DNA of 64,000 nt from Geothrix sp. 21YS21S-2 (lineage in GTDB: Bacteria > Acidobacteriota > Holophagae > Holophagales > Holophagaceae): positions 4,281,001 through 4,345,000 of the forward strand of contig NZ_CP132910.1 in the NCBI RefSeq assembly GCF_030846775.1, written 5' to 3'. The translations under genes and the position numbers were made by a program. The stretch's first letter is position 1; every line of letters begins with the position of its first letter. Below, piece by piece: positions 33,638 through 41,451 of the stretch. The notes below the pieces were generated by a model that had not been told where the DNA came from, searched no databases, and was given only the letters and a program-made list of their open reading frames with translations.

Positions 33638-34399
33638 TCATCTGAACTCAGGTCCAATAAGTTTTCTTTCTTCGGCGAGCAGCATCACGCAACCGCCGAC
33701 AACCTTGCTGGTGGTGATTCTTGCGACCTTTCCCCTGAAGGACTCCACCAGGGCATCAACTCGATCTGCAGCATCCGGGGTAACCCTGCCGGTAATCGTC
33801 GGCTTGCATGCCGAATCACTACGTCGTTCTGCGAGGCGTGCCGCTGCGGCGAATACTGCCTCGGGGTCTATTAGGAACTTCTCCAAGGCATCGGCGATGA
33901 AGGTGCTAATGCCTCCGCGCTGCCGCCGGATTTGAATGAAGAGGTCCTCATCGACGCTGGTGGCGACCTGAACACGAAGAGGGGTCTGAGATTCTAGGGC
34001 GGCGCGGATGCTCGCCAAAATCGCCGGGTCGTTATGATCCCACTCCTCGTGCCCAGGAAGCCCCTGGAAGCAAGGGTCTTCCTTCTCCCCAGTGAAGGCA
34101 GGCGGCTGCGTGGTGGTGGCGGCGGATGTATCCGGCACGGGCGCCACCGGGGGGAACATGCTGTCTGCGAGCACTGTCATCCCTGCTGGTCCCCATATCG
34201 GAGCGATCGTAGTCGCCATGGTCCGGCTCGTTCCCAGCGACTTGAGCCACTGAAGGTATGCCCGAGGGTTGCCCTGGAGCGGTGTGTCCGGGTTCACCAC
34301 GAAGTGCCGCAAGCCCACAAGCATGCTTCGTGCCTGCCCAAGGGTTTCCATGAGCCGGGCTTCGGCGCTGGGAGTTGGCGGATAGATGCATGTGCTCAA
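33638..34399 (-). CDS. Unknown protein with C-terminal ribbon-helix-helix-like segments
   Basis: A 253-aa protein from TTG 34399, overlapping the previous stop (TTGA), with AAGGA nine bases upstream. The N-terminal 100 residues are Pro/Thr-rich. Two later segments, RVQVATSVDEDLFIQIRRQR and TITGRVTPDAADRVDALVES followed by FRGKVARITTSKVVGGCVML, look like ribbon-helix-helix units or short DNA-binding modules. Coupled to the gene at 34396, it may serve plasmid-like maintenance or regulation near the integrase. No confident family. Confidence 0.5.
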   Translation of the reverse strand: MSTCIYPPTPSAEARLMETLGQARSMLVGLRHFVVNPDTPLQGNPRAYLQWLKSLGTSRTMATTIAPIWGPAGMTVLADSMFPPVAPVPDTSAATTTQPPAFTGEKEDPCFQGLPGHEEWDHNDPAILASIRAALESQTPLRVQVATSVDEDLFIQIRRQRGGISTFIADALEKFLIDPEAVFAAAARLAERRSDSACKPTITGRVTPDAADRVDALVESFRGKVARITTSKVVGGCVMLLAEERKLIGPEFR

Positions 34400-34956
34400 T
34401 GCTTTTCATCCTTCCTGGGTTGAGTTTGCTCTGATCGTAGCCTCAATTCCACCAATCCACAAAGGACCCTGGACCGGGTGACCCCTGCGACCTCTCTGTT
34501 GACGAGGGCACCAACAATCGCCTCCAAACGCTCAAAGGCGGTCCAGGAAATACGGGCGGTGGCATTCTCGATGGAATCTTCCGGTGCATGCAATCGGCGA
34601 CATTCGCAGAAGTGCACGGCAGCGGTCCAAAGGGCAGGCAGGTTGCCATCGAAGGAGAGGATGGCGCCTTCGAGGAAACCGCTGAGTCCCCGCTGTTCCA
34701 GGGCGACCTTTGCCTTGATTGACCGCGCCATTCCAAGGGTCACTGACTTTCTGGGGCGTGACTTGAATAGATTCTTCACTTCAGACAGATCGCCGAAAAG
34801 GCAGGGTTCGCCCTTCTGATCAGAAATGGTCAGTTCTGTATCCTTCTTCGCTGGGCGGCGCCTGGGGGTCGAGGAGGGCATCTGAGCTGTTCCCGAAATG
34901 CGTTGGGTGGTCCATGTCGGATCATCTTTCAGCATCACGAGACACTCAATCGACAT
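34396..34956 (-). CDS. Unknown basic protein upstream-coupled to 33638 gene
   Basis: A 186-aa protein if started at ATG 34956 (MSIECLVMLKDD); ATG 34935 is equally possible and the frame is open to 35136. Basic N-terminal region (STPRRRPAKKDTEL), then SRPRKSVTLGMARSIKAKVAL and a C-terminal helical part ending in LRSEQTQPRKDEKH. The closing segment (LVNREVAGVTRSRVLCGLVE) is similar in spirit to ribbon-helix-helix proteins and to the C-terminus of its neighbour. Upstream lie three short direct repeats that could be its operator. Confidence 0.5.
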   Translation of the reverse strand: MSIECLVMLKDDPTWTTQRISGTAQMPSSTPRRRPAKKDTELTISDQKGEPCLFGDLSEVKNLFKSRPRKSVTLGMARSIKAKVALEQRGLSGFLEGAILSFDGNLPALWTAAVHFCECRRLHAPEDSIENATARISWTAFERLEAIVGALVNREVAGVTRSRVLCGLVELRLRSEQTQPRKDEKH

Positions 34957-34970
34957 TGCATGACGCAAAA

Positions 34971-35034
34971 CCGATGCACAATAAATGGCATAGACCGATA
35001 CACAGGCAGAGGCACTATCTGAAACTGATGCATG
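34971..35034. promoter_or_regulatory. Three short direct repeats upstream of 34396 gene
   Basis: CCGATGCACA (34971), CCGATACACA (34995) and CTGATGCATG (35025) are spaced 24 and 30 bp in an AT-rich gap between the integrase stop and the next gene. Likely operator or partition-like sites; no binding protein is proven. Confidence 0.4.
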
Positions 35035-35065
35035 CGAGCGCTCATTTGACGGGGAGGAAGCGCGC

Positions 35066-36106
35066 TCATGCCAACCCCAGCTTCTTGCCAAGCTCGTCCT
35101 GAGCCTTTCGCTTAGCACCAAGGCTAGTTTCCACATAGATCATCGTGGTCGTTACATTTTTGTGCCCAAGCATTCCTTGAACCTCGGATATGGGCGTTCC
35201 CGCCTCCGTGTGGAGGGTGGCGAAGGTGGCGCGCAGGCGGTGCTGGGTTACATTTCCGAGTTCAAGCTTCTGGCAGACTCGGTGAAGCGCTTTTTTGCAG
35301 AACTGTTGGCGATGCGGTTTGCCGTCCTCGGCTGGGAATACCCACGGACTTATGATTTTCGGCATCGCATGGATGGAGGACCAGAGCCACGAAGGGACCG
35401 GGAGGACCCGCGCTTCCTTGCCCTTTGCCTTGCCGACAATGTAGGTTTGATTGATCTGATCGAACCATTCCCATCGCATGCCTAATACTTCGCTCTCCCT
35501 CAAACCGAGCCCGATCATGACTCGCAGCATTACGGGGACATGCGGGTTCCGGGCTTCATGGTCGATTGCAAAGAGAAATTCCGAAACCTTCGCGGCATTG
35601 ATCACTGGTCGGGGCTTCTTCTGGGTTTTCAGGAACGCCACTTTGAAGGGTAGTGATTTTAGGTAACCCTGTCTGATCGCAAAATTAATCAAGAGTTTGA
35701 GTATTTTCAGCATGTCGTTCACCGTGACTGGGGATCGACCTGCTTCCAACATCTTGGAGCGAACCTGATAGACGTCCGCGTTGGTGATGCGGTCCACACG
35801 GCGATTTTCAAGGTTCGGAAGGAGCCAGATGCGCGAGACCATCTCGACGTCATACCAATGCTTGGCACTGTGCACGGGCTTATGGACCTGAAGCCAATTG
35901 TCCCGAACCGATTTCAAGGTGGGAATTTGCCTGGTCCCGCATTCCTCGTTGAGGACCTGGCGACGAAGCTCTTCGAGCACCTTCCGTGCCGTAGCGAGAT
36001 CTGTCGCCCGGGTGCTTCCTTTGAACTGCCTGCCATTGATCCGGACGCAGTAGTGGTAGTGTCCACTTGGATGCTTGGCGAGTCCGTTTTTGAATTTGGT
36101 TGTCAT
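35066..36106 (-). CDS. int: Tyrosine-family site-specific integrase
   Basis: A 346-aa integrase. The N-terminal region is an arm/core-binding domain (SGHYHYCVRINGRQFKGSTR, then a SAM-like helical segment). The catalytic domain has Arg I in GLGLRESEVLGMRW, HRLR in VTQHRLRATFATLHTEAGTP, GH in GMLGHKNVTTTMIYVETS with the nucleophile Tyr after TTTMI. These are the R-K-HxxR-H-Y residues of tyrosine recombinases. ATG 36106 has GGAG seven bases upstream and is preferred to the open frame back to 36175, which crosses the GTGCAA repeats. It lies 101 bp from attR and points into the island, as integrases of tRNA islands usually do. Confidence 0.92.
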   Translation of the reverse strand: MTTKFKNGLAKHPSGHYHYCVRINGRQFKGSTRATDLATARKVLEELRRQVLNEECGTRQIPTLKSVRDNWLQVHKPVHSAKHWYDVEMVSRIWLLPNLENRRVDRITNADVYQVRSKMLEAGRSPVTVNDMLKILKLLINFAIRQGYLKSLPFKVAFLKTQKKPRPVINAAKVSEFLFAIDHEARNPHVPVMLRVMIGLGLRESEVLGMRWEWFDQINQTYIVGKAKGKEARVLPVPSWLWSSIHAMPKIISPWVFPAEDGKPHRQQFCKKALHRVCQKLELGNVTQHRLRATFATLHTEAGTPISEVQGMLGHKNVTTTMIYVETSLGAKRKAQDELGKKLGLA

Positions 36107-36158
36107 TTCCGCTCCGGAAAGGAGCGGGGGGATCAGGGCTAAGGAATGGGAGGGGAAA

Positions 36159-36176
36159 GTGCAATAGAGGTGCAAC
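36159..36176 (+). repeat. GTGCAATAGAG repeat beside attR
   Basis: One full and one partial unit (GTGCAATAGAG then GTGCAAC) between the integrase start and the right tRNA, matching those near attL. Candidate integrase arm site; it also overlaps the probable int promoter. Confidence 0.6.
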
Positions 36177-36205
36177 GGGGAGGGGCAATCCCAGCAAACC
36201 CGCGC

Positions 36206-36285
36206 AGGTCCCGTAGCTCAGGGGATAGAGCGACCGCCTCCTAAGCGGTAGGTCGGCAGTTCAATTCTGCCCGGGACCACCAGCC
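36206..36285 (+). repeat. attR: right 80-bp direct repeat
   Basis: Exact copy of 14516-14595. Sequence diverges immediately on both sides. Confidence 0.93.
36207..36282 (+). tRNA. tRNA-Arg (anticodon CCT), right copy
   Basis: Base-for-base identical to the left tRNA-Arg, with all stems and CCA intact. Upstream sequence (CCCAGCAAACCCGCGC) has no clear -10 box, so its expression may depend on read-through or be lost. Confidence 0.95.
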
Positions 36286-36387
36286 GCGTGAGTGCCAGCC
36301 CGTGCAGCCAGCGGGTTTCGTCCCCGACACCGGATCCCGTTGACCCGTGACGCACCTGCGAAGGTGCCGGAGGGTCATTCTTGAACC

Positions 36388-36666
36388 TTATTTCCTGCCA
36401 TAGGTCTTGTCGTGATCCTGGTCAAGGTCAAGAAAGACCATGGTCTCCCCGTCCAGCAGGACCTTTGCCCTGGGGCCCTGGTCCAGCCGGATGGAATGGT
36501 AGGGCGGGTTTGCCTTGATGGGTTCGAGGTGGATGCCCTTGGTTTCACGTAATTGTTGTTCCGTCCTGATTTCGACCTTTTCTATCAGGCGGCGGAACGC
36601 ATTGATCAAGCTGCTTTCCTGTCTGAGCAGTTTCAGCACAAAGGCATCCGGGAAGGACGGCTTCAC
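36388..36666 (-). CDS. RelE/HigB-like toxin
   Basis: A 92-aa protein. The C-terminal part follows the RelE/ParE superfamily pattern: PYHSIRLDQGPRAKVLLDGE then TMVFLDLDQDHDKTYGRK, with the late basic and HDxxY-like residues typical of mRNA-interferase members. ATG 36666 overlaps the antitoxin stop by four bases, so antitoxin is made first, as in many relBE-like pairs with reversed folds. It lies just outside the island in the host chromosome. Confidence 0.65.
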   Translation of the reverse strand: MKPSFPDAFVLKLLRQESSLINAFRRLIEKVEIRTEQQLRETKGIHLEPIKANPPYHSIRLDQGPRAKVLLDGETMVFLDLDQDHDKTYGRK

Positions 36667-36938
36667 TTGCGCCCTCGGTTTGAGCTCCCCGCTGCGATCT
36701 TGGCATCAAGGGCCTTGACTGAAAGGGTGCGCCCAGCCTTGTAGTCCTTCATGGCAGCTTCCGTCTGGGCGGTGCTTTCAGGGGTCAGGGCCCACAATTC
36801 GTGAACAGGAATCACCCTGACTGGAGAGATGATGACTCTCCCATCAGGCAGAAGTTCCACCTCGGCAGGGTCATTGGGGCCGATGAGTGCTTCCTTGGGC
36901 ATCACGAACCGCCTTCGGCTGTCGGCCATCTGCAGCAT
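36663..36938 (-). CDS. AbrB-like antitoxin
   Basis: A 91-aa protein starting MLQMADSRRRFVMPKEALIG with DPAEVELLPDGRVIISPVRV, a SpoVT/AbrB-type swapped-hairpin DNA-binding domain, followed by an extended tail (ALTPESTAQTEAAMKDYKAG) suited to covering the toxin. ATG 36938 has GGGAGG five bases upstream. A near-palindrome TGTAACAAAGGTACA at 36968-36982 upstream is a likely operator for autoregulation. Partner of the RelE-like gene at 36388. Confidence 0.65.
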   Translation of the reverse strand: MLQMADSRRRFVMPKEALIGPNDPAEVELLPDGRVIISPVRVIPVHELWALTPESTAQTEAAMKDYKAGRTLSVKALDAKIAAGSSNRGRK

Positions 36939-37108
36939 GGCACCCTCCCATTGGATCGTTGGACCCATGTAACAAAGGTACATCGGTTCAAGGGTCCGTC
37001 AAGTTCTGGTGGGAACGGTCGCTTCATGCTCGATGGGCTGGCGGTTAAATGAAGCCCAGGACCGGAAGCCTTCCAGGGACAGGGCGACCCCTCCCTCAAA
37101 ATCCCATC

Positions 37109-37136
37109 TTGACTGATCGGTCCAAAACCCTAAACT
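37109..37136 (+). promoter_or_regulatory. Promoter of tetR-like gene (leaderless mRNA likely)
   Basis: TTGACT (37109-37114), 16-bp spacer, TAAACT (37131-37136). The start codon at 37143 is only seven bases after the -10 box, so the transcript would begin at or near the ATG; no ribosome site exists. Confidence 0.6.
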
Positions 37137-37142
37137 CTCCCC

Positions 37143-37721
37143 ATGGCACGCTGCAAGGCATTCGACGAGGACGCGACCCTGCAAAGGGCCATGGACCTCT
37201 TCCAGGCCAAGGGGTTCGAAGCCACCTCCATCCAGGATCTGGTGGACCACCTGGGCATCAGCCGCCAGAGCCTCTACGACACCTTCGGCGACAAGCAGGC
37301 CCTCTACATGGCCAGTCTGGAACGCTACCGCCGGGCCGTGAGCCGGCCCTTCGCCGAGCTCCTGGAAGGGCCCTTGCCCCTCCGCAAGGCCCTGGCCGCC
37401 CTCTTCGGCATGACGGTGGACCGGCTGCTCTCGCCGGAAGGGCAGGTCTGCCTCATGGCCCATGCCGCGCTGGAGCGGGCCGCCGAGGATCCCGAAACCC
37501 GCGCCTGCGTGCGCGACAACCTCAGGCATGTGTTCGGTCTCTTCGAAGCGCGTCTGCGCAGGGCCCAGGCCGAAGGCGAACTGGGTCCGGCGCACGACCC
37601 GGCCGCCCTGGCCCACTACCTCCAGAGCAGCATCCACGGTCTCCAGGTCACCGCCCGTTCCGGCGCCAGCCGGGATGACCTGGAGGGCATCGTCCGCGTG
37701 ACCCTCTCGGTCCTCGGATGA
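37143..37721 (+). CDS. TetR/AcrR family repressor
   Basis: A 192-aa regulator. The N-terminal helix-turn-helix is clear: FQAKGFEATSIQDLVDHLGI then SRQSLYDTFGDKQALYMASL (residues about 20-58), as in the AcrR group. The C-terminal ligand domain (RKALAALFGMTVDRLLSPEG) resembles regulators of aldo-keto/SDR genes. It lies 49 bp before the SDR gene on the same strand, and a palindromic operator sits between them, so it probably represses that gene and responds to an unknown small molecule. Confidence 0.9.
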   Translation: MARCKAFDEDATLQRAMDLFQAKGFEATSIQDLVDHLGISRQSLYDTFGDKQALYMASLERYRRAVSRPFAELLEGPLPLRKALAALFGMTVDRLLSPEGQVCLMAHAALERAAEDPETRACVRDNLRHVFGLFEARLRRAQAEGELGPAHDPAALAHYLQSSIHGLQVTARSGASRDDLEGIVRVTLSVLG

Positions 37722-37727
37722 TTTTTT

Positions 37728-37754
37728 TTGACAATTCATGGAACGTTCGTTCCA
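37728..37754 (+). promoter_or_regulatory. TTGACA box and TetR operator before SDR gene
   Basis: TTGACA at 37728-37733 is followed by TGGAACGTTCGTTCCA (37739-37754), a 6-4-6 inverted repeat placed in the -35/-10 spacer. A repressor bound here would block RNA polymerase. The -10 is not clear. Confidence 0.65.
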
Positions 37755-37770
37755 GAAAGGAAATCCCATC

Positions 37771-38520
37771 ATGGGCAAGCTCGACGGCAAGATCGCACTC
37801 ATCACCGGGGGCACCACGGGCATCGGCCTGGCCTCCGCCCGGCTGTTCCACCAGGAAGGCGCCCGGGTCTACGTGACTGGACGCAATCCCGAAACCCTGG
37901 CCCAGGCCCGGAAGCTGCTGCCCCCGGAGGTCGTCGTCCTCGAGGCGGACAGCGCCAGCCTCGGGGACCTGGACCGCATTGCCGGGCGGCTCCAGGCCGA
38001 AGCCGGACGGCTGGACGTCCTTTTCGTCAACGCGGGCATCGGCGAGTTCCGGTCGCTGGAGGAGGCCAGCGAGGCCCACTGGGACCGGATCCTGGACGTG
38101 AACCTCAAGGGCCCCTTCTTCCTCGTGCAGAAGGCGCTTCCCCTGATGGGCAAGGGGGCGTCCGTGGTGTTCACCACCAGCGTGGTGGACCGCAAGGGTT
38201 TTCCCGGTGCCGGCGCCTATTCCGCGTCCAAGGCGGGACTGGCCGGCCTGGCGCGGTCCCTGGCCGTGGAACTGGCGCCCCGGGGCATCCGGGTCAACAG
38301 CCTGGCGCCAGGTCCCATCGAAACGCCCATCCACGCCAAGCTGGGCCTGAACGAGGAGGCGCTGCGCGGATTCCAGGACAGTGTTTCCCAAATGGTCCCC
38401 ATGAAGCGCATGGGAACCGACGGGGAGGTGGCCGGGGCCGCCCTGTTCCTGGCATCCGGGGACAGTTCCTTCATGACTGGCGAGGAACTCGTCGTGGACG
38501 GGGGGGCAGCGGTGGCCTGA
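37771..38520 (+). CDS. Short-chain dehydrogenase/reductase (SDR)
   Basis: A 249-aa classical SDR. Cofactor motif GGTTGIG (residues 12-18), NAG in VLFVNAGIGEF, catalytic Ser in FTTSVVDRKG and YxxxK in AYSASKAGLAGLAR, then the PG motif (NSLAPGPIETPIH) and a C-terminal MTGEELVVDGG typical of FabG-like enzymes. NAD(P)-dependent; the substrate is unknown. ATG 37771 has AAAGGA upstream; an ATG at 37738 would lie inside the operator. Likely induced when the adjacent TetR protein releases the operator. Confidence 0.92.
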   Translation: MGKLDGKIALITGGTTGIGLASARLFHQEGARVYVTGRNPETLAQARKLLPPEVVVLEADSASLGDLDRIAGRLQAEAGRLDVLFVNAGIGEFRSLEEASEAHWDRILDVNLKGPFFLVQKALPLMGKGASVVFTTSVVDRKGFPGAGAYSASKAGLAGLARSLAVELAPRGIRVNSLAPGPIETPIHAKLGLNEEALRGFQDSVSQMVPMKRMGTDGEVAGAALFLASGDSSFMTGEELVVDGGAAVA

Positions 38521-38788
38521 GGGATCCCTGGTTCCAAGGCCAACGGCAGATTCCGGCGGGCGGCTCCAGGGCCACCTGGCGCCGCCGCCGGATGCCGCCT
38601 TGGCCTGGTGAGCCGGGTCGTGAAGCTGGGTCGGCCTCGGCGGGTCTTCACATCGCATTGCTCGATCACCTCGCCCGCCTTCACCGTTCCTGCCCTGATG
38701 GTTGCCGACAGTACGGCTTCCTCCGCGGAGGTCACCAACTGGCGCTGGCGGGCATGGACCAGGGCGGGCAGGAGCACCCGCGCCTGGA

Positions 38789-38938
38789 GACCTGCTTGAG
38801 CTGAAGAAAAACGGGCCATGGGGTCGTACTTCGCAGTTCCAGGCGGCGCAGGTATTCCAGATCCGTGAGCACATCCGGAAGCGGCGAAGAAAAGGCCGGG
38901 TTCAGCAGGCGAAGTTCGTGGTGAACGAATCGAGCCAT
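38789..38938 (-). pseudogene. Fic-family N-terminal remnant
   Basis: The minus-strand frame from 38938 reads [20 protein letters not shown] then [20 protein letters not shown] and FLQLKQV, resembling the start of DUF4172/Fic-type proteins. It loses similarity after LKQV and the Fic core (HPFxxGNGR) is absent. So only a fragment remains. Identification is from memory of the family pattern. Confidence 0.4.
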
Positions 38939-39181
38939 GGGTGAGGCGATCCCCAAGGGTAAAAATTCCGATCTGGAATATACGCTCGATAACTGTTGGA
39001 AAACAATGGCTTGCTTATTGAATGTTTCAGCCGGGATCTGGAAATTTCGCAGCTCCGATCTGGAAAAGACAGTACCGCTTCGTTCAGCGGCATCCTCGGC
39101 GGGCTGGATGCGGTCCTGCTGCGCCTTGGTCCCCAGGGCCGCGGAATTCCCAGAATTCGCAGGAAAGTCACAAATATTGGT

Positions 39182-39209
39182 TTGTCATTTTGAAAAGGCT
39201 TCCTAGAAT
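39182..39209 (+). promoter_or_regulatory. Promoter of receiver gene
   Basis: TTGTCA (39182-39187), 16-bp spacer, TAGAAT (39204-39209), in AT-rich sequence; about 118 bases before the start codon. Confidence 0.5.
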
Positions 39210-39326
39210 CCACTCAATCGGTCCTGCGAGCTAGCGTGGCGGAGAGACGGATTGACCAAGTGGCCTTCAGCGGCCCGGGGCGCCTCGGCACCCCTGGGCT
39301 TGCCGGAGAAAGGCGGGAGCCGATCC

Positions 39327-39695
39327 ATGCCCAAGACCATCATGATCGTCGATGACGCCTCGACCTTGAGGGCTCTCCTGCGCCTGGTCCTGACCCGGGC
39401 CGGGTTCGACGTGGTGGAGGCCCGGGACGGCAGGGAGGCCCTGGATTGCCTCCACGATCGCCAAGTCGATCTCCTGCTGTGCGACATCAACATGCCGAAC
39501 ATGGACGGCTTCTCCTTGCTCAAGGCGCTCCGCGGGAACGCCCGCCACGCGCGCACGCCGGTCGTCATGCTCACCTCCGAATCCGGTGCGGACATGAAGC
39601 GCCTGGGAAGGGCCCTGGGCGCGCAGGCATGGGTCGTCAAGCCTTTCCATCCGGACCAGGTGCTGAGCCTCGTGGCCAGGCTGCTGCCTCCGTGA
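39327..39695 (+). CDS. Single-domain response regulator (CheY-like)
   Basis: A 122-aa receiver domain with no output domain: acidic pair in IMIVDDASTLRALL, phospho-acceptor Asp in LLLCDINMPNMDG (about residue 52), conserved Thr/Ser in VVMLTSESGAD and Lys in AWVVKPFHPDQV. It ends directly after the last helix. ATG 39327 has GGGAG upstream. Such stand-alone receivers pass phosphate to other proteins or bind the flagellar motor; no kinase is adjacent, so the partner is unknown. Confidence 0.9.
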   Translation: MPKTIMIVDDASTLRALLRLVLTRAGFDVVEARDGREALDCLHDRQVDLLLCDINMPNMDGFSLLKALRGNARHARTPVVMLTSESGADMKRLGRALGAQAWVVKPFHPDQVLSLVARLLPP

Positions 39696-39769
39696 GGCGA
39701 CCCGGTTCAGGCCGGTTCCCGGCTGCCGGTGGTTCGGTCGCCAGGGAGGGGGCTGGAGCCCGGGGACCC

Positions 39770-40519
39770 CTACTCCAGCCTCGGCAGCGCCGCCACAAGA
39801 GCCCTCGTGAAGGAATGCTCGGGGTGTTCGAACAGGACCTGGGACGGGCCCTCCTCGACGATCAGGCCGTCCCGCAGCACCAGGGTGCGCTCGGCCATGT
39901 GGCGGACCACGTCGATGTTGTGGGAGACGATCACCATGGCCATGCGGCGCTCCCGCCGGATCTCCAGAAGCAGGTTGAGGATCTGGGCCTGCACCGAGGT
40001 GTCCAGGGCCGACACCGGCTCGTCGGCGAAGAGGAGGTCGGGTTCCAGGGAAAGGGCCCGGGCGATGACCACCCGCTGCTTCTGGCCGCCGCTCAGCTCC
40101 GCGGGAAGGCGCGGGGCCACGGCGGCGGGGAGGCCCACCTGGTCCAGGAGGGCGGGGATCCTGGCGCGGCGCTCGGCGCGGGGCATGCCGTGGACGCGGA
40201 AGGGCTCCTCCAGGACCTCCTGGATGGTCCACCAGGGGTTGAGCACGGCGGAGGGGTCCTGGTGGACGGCCTGGATCTTCCGGCGCAGGGCGCGCCAGGC
40301 CGGGGATCGCTGCGGGGGCATGGGCTCGCCGCGGTAGAGGACCTCGCCCGCGTCGGGGCGCTCCAAGCCCATGAGGATGCGGCCGAAGGTGGTCTTGCCC
40401 GAGCCGCTCTCACCCACCAGGCCCAGGGTGCGGCCCTCCTCCAGGGCCAGGGCGACGCCGGCCAGGACCGGGCGGCCCTGGTAGGCCTTGCGGACGGCCC
40501 GGGCTTCCAGGAGGATCAT
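39770..40519 (-). CDS. Oligopeptide-type ABC transporter, ATP-binding subunit (OppF/DppF-like)
   Basis: A 249-aa ATPase: Walker A GESGSGKTT, Q-loop VHQDPSAVLNP, signature LSGGQKQR, Walker B LLFADEPVSALD, H-loop IVSHN. The C-terminal extension is short. Last gene of the five-gene operon; ATG 40519 overlaps the preceding stop by four bases. It energises peptide or nickel uptake together with the other ATPase. Confidence 0.9.
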   Translation of the reverse strand: MILLEARAVRKAYQGRPVLAGVALALEEGRTLGLVGESGSGKTTFGRILMGLERPDAGEVLYRGEPMPPQRSPAWRALRRKIQAVHQDPSAVLNPWWTIQEVLEEPFRVHGMPRAERRARIPALLDQVGLPAAVAPRLPAELSGGQKQRVVIARALSLEPDLLFADEPVSALDTSVQAQILNLLLEIRRERRMAMVIVSHNIDVVRHMAERTLVLRDGLIVEEGPSQVLFEHPEHSFTRALVAALPRLE

Positions 40520-41451
40520 GGGTCCTCCCCGCAGGGGTGGAAGCAGGCGTGGCCTTCGGGGTACCAGGTGTAGGAGCGGTTCAGGCAGTCCTCCCGCGCG
40601 GCGCGGCAGCGGTCGGCGAAGACGCAGGGGGGGATCGACTGCGGCGTGACCAGGGGGACCTGCCCGGGGATGGCGGCCAGGGGCGTGCCGGCTTCGGCCG
40701 GGAACCGGGCGCAGGCGAGGAGTGCCTCGGTGTAGCGGTGCAGGGGGCGGCGCAGGACGCGCTCGGTGGGGCCGCTCTCCATGGGGCGGCCGGCGTAAAG
40801 CACCAGAAGGTCGTCGCAGCGCTGGGCGGCCAGGGGCAGGTCGTGGGTGATGAGGAGCACCGCCAGGCCCAATTCCCGCTGCAGGTCGCCCACCAGGTCC
40901 AGCACCTGGGCCTGGACGGTGGTGTCCAGGGCCGTGGTGGGCTCGTCGGCCACGAGGATCCGGGGGCCCGCGGCCAGGGCCATGGCGATGCAGATGCGCT
41001 GGAGCATGCCGCCGGAGAAGGTCGCGGGGACATCCCGGGCGCGGGCGGGGGCGATGCCGACCCGGTCCAGCCAGCGCGCCGCCTCGCGGCCGGCCCCGGC
41101 CCGGGAGAGGCCCTGGTGGAGCTCGAGGACCTCGGCGATCTGGCGGCCCACCTCCATGCGCGGGTTCAGGGCCAGGCGCGGCTCCTGGAAGACCATGGCG
41201 ATGACCTTGCCGCGCAGGCGCTTCCAGTCCCCGGGTTCCTCCCCCAGGATCCGCAGGCTCCCGGTCACCTCGAAGCGCTCCTCGGGCAGCAGGCCCAGCA
41301 GTGCCTGGGCCGTGAGGCTCTTGCCCGAGCCGCTCTCGCCCACCAGGCCCAGGGTGCGCCCCGCGGCCAGGTCGAAGGAGAGGCGCTCCACCAGCAGGTT
41401 CCCGCCCCGCAGCGCGATGCCCAGGTTCCGGGCCTCCAGGTGCGCGCTCAC
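40516..41451 (-). CDS. Oligopeptide-type ABC transporter, ATP-binding subunit (OppD/DppD-like)
   Basis: A 311-aa ATPase: GESGSGKSLTA (Walker A), FQEPRLALNP (Q-loop), FSGGMLQR (signature), LVADEPTTALD (Walker B), ITHDLPLAA (H-loop). The C-terminal oligopeptide extension contains Cys residues (IPPCVFADRCRAAREDCLNR) that in OppD/DppD bind an Fe-S cluster or metal. GTG 41451 overlaps the permease stop (GTGA). Confidence 0.9.
   Translation of the reverse strand: MSAHLEARNLGIALRGGNLLVERLSFDLAAGRTLGLVGESGSGKSLTAQALLGLLPEERFEVTGSLRILGEEPGDWKRLRGKVIAMVFQEPRLALNPRMEVGRQIAEVLELHQGLSRAGAGREAARWLDRVGIAPARARDVPATFSGGMLQRICIAMALAAGPRILVADEPTTALDTTVQAQVLDLVGDLQRELGLAVLLITHDLPLAAQRCDDLLVLYAGRPMESGPTERVLRRPLHRYTEALLACARFPAEAGTPLAAIPGQVPLVTPQSIPPCVFADRCRAAREDCLNRSYTWYPEGHACFHPCGEDP

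Larger units (their letters stand above)
14516..36285. mobile_element. Integrative genomic island in tRNA-Arg(CCT)
   Basis: A 21.8-kb element bounded by perfect 80-bp direct repeats (14516-14595 and 36206-36285), each containing a whole tRNA-Arg gene. Evidence for mobility: a tyrosine integrase at the right end, candidate arm-type repeats near both ends, an excisionase-like gene, a prim-pol replication gene and lower G+C than both flanks. No conjugation, capsid or terminase genes are recognisable. It may be a mobilisable or satellite-type element carrying defence cargo. Gene content falls into a left replication/unknown half and a right conflict-gene half, possibly assembled in more than one step. 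Confidence 0.9.
38521..39326. other. 0.8-kb stretch, mostly non-coding, with a Fic remnant
   Basis: After the SDR gene there is a GC-rich part (38521-38770) with no recognisable protein on either strand, a Fic-family N-terminal remnant (38789-38938, minus) and an AT-rich part with the promoter of the receiver gene. Confidence 0.5.

Noticed and set aside
36388-36938. Toxin-antitoxin pair as part of the island
   Set aside because: It lies outside the attR repeat, so it belongs to the chromosome or to an older insertion, not to the present element.
38217-38819. Gene on the minus strand between SDR and receiver genes
   Set aside because: The frame has no ribosome site, overlaps the 3' end of the SDR gene, and shows no recognisable domain apart from the short Fic remnant in another frame.
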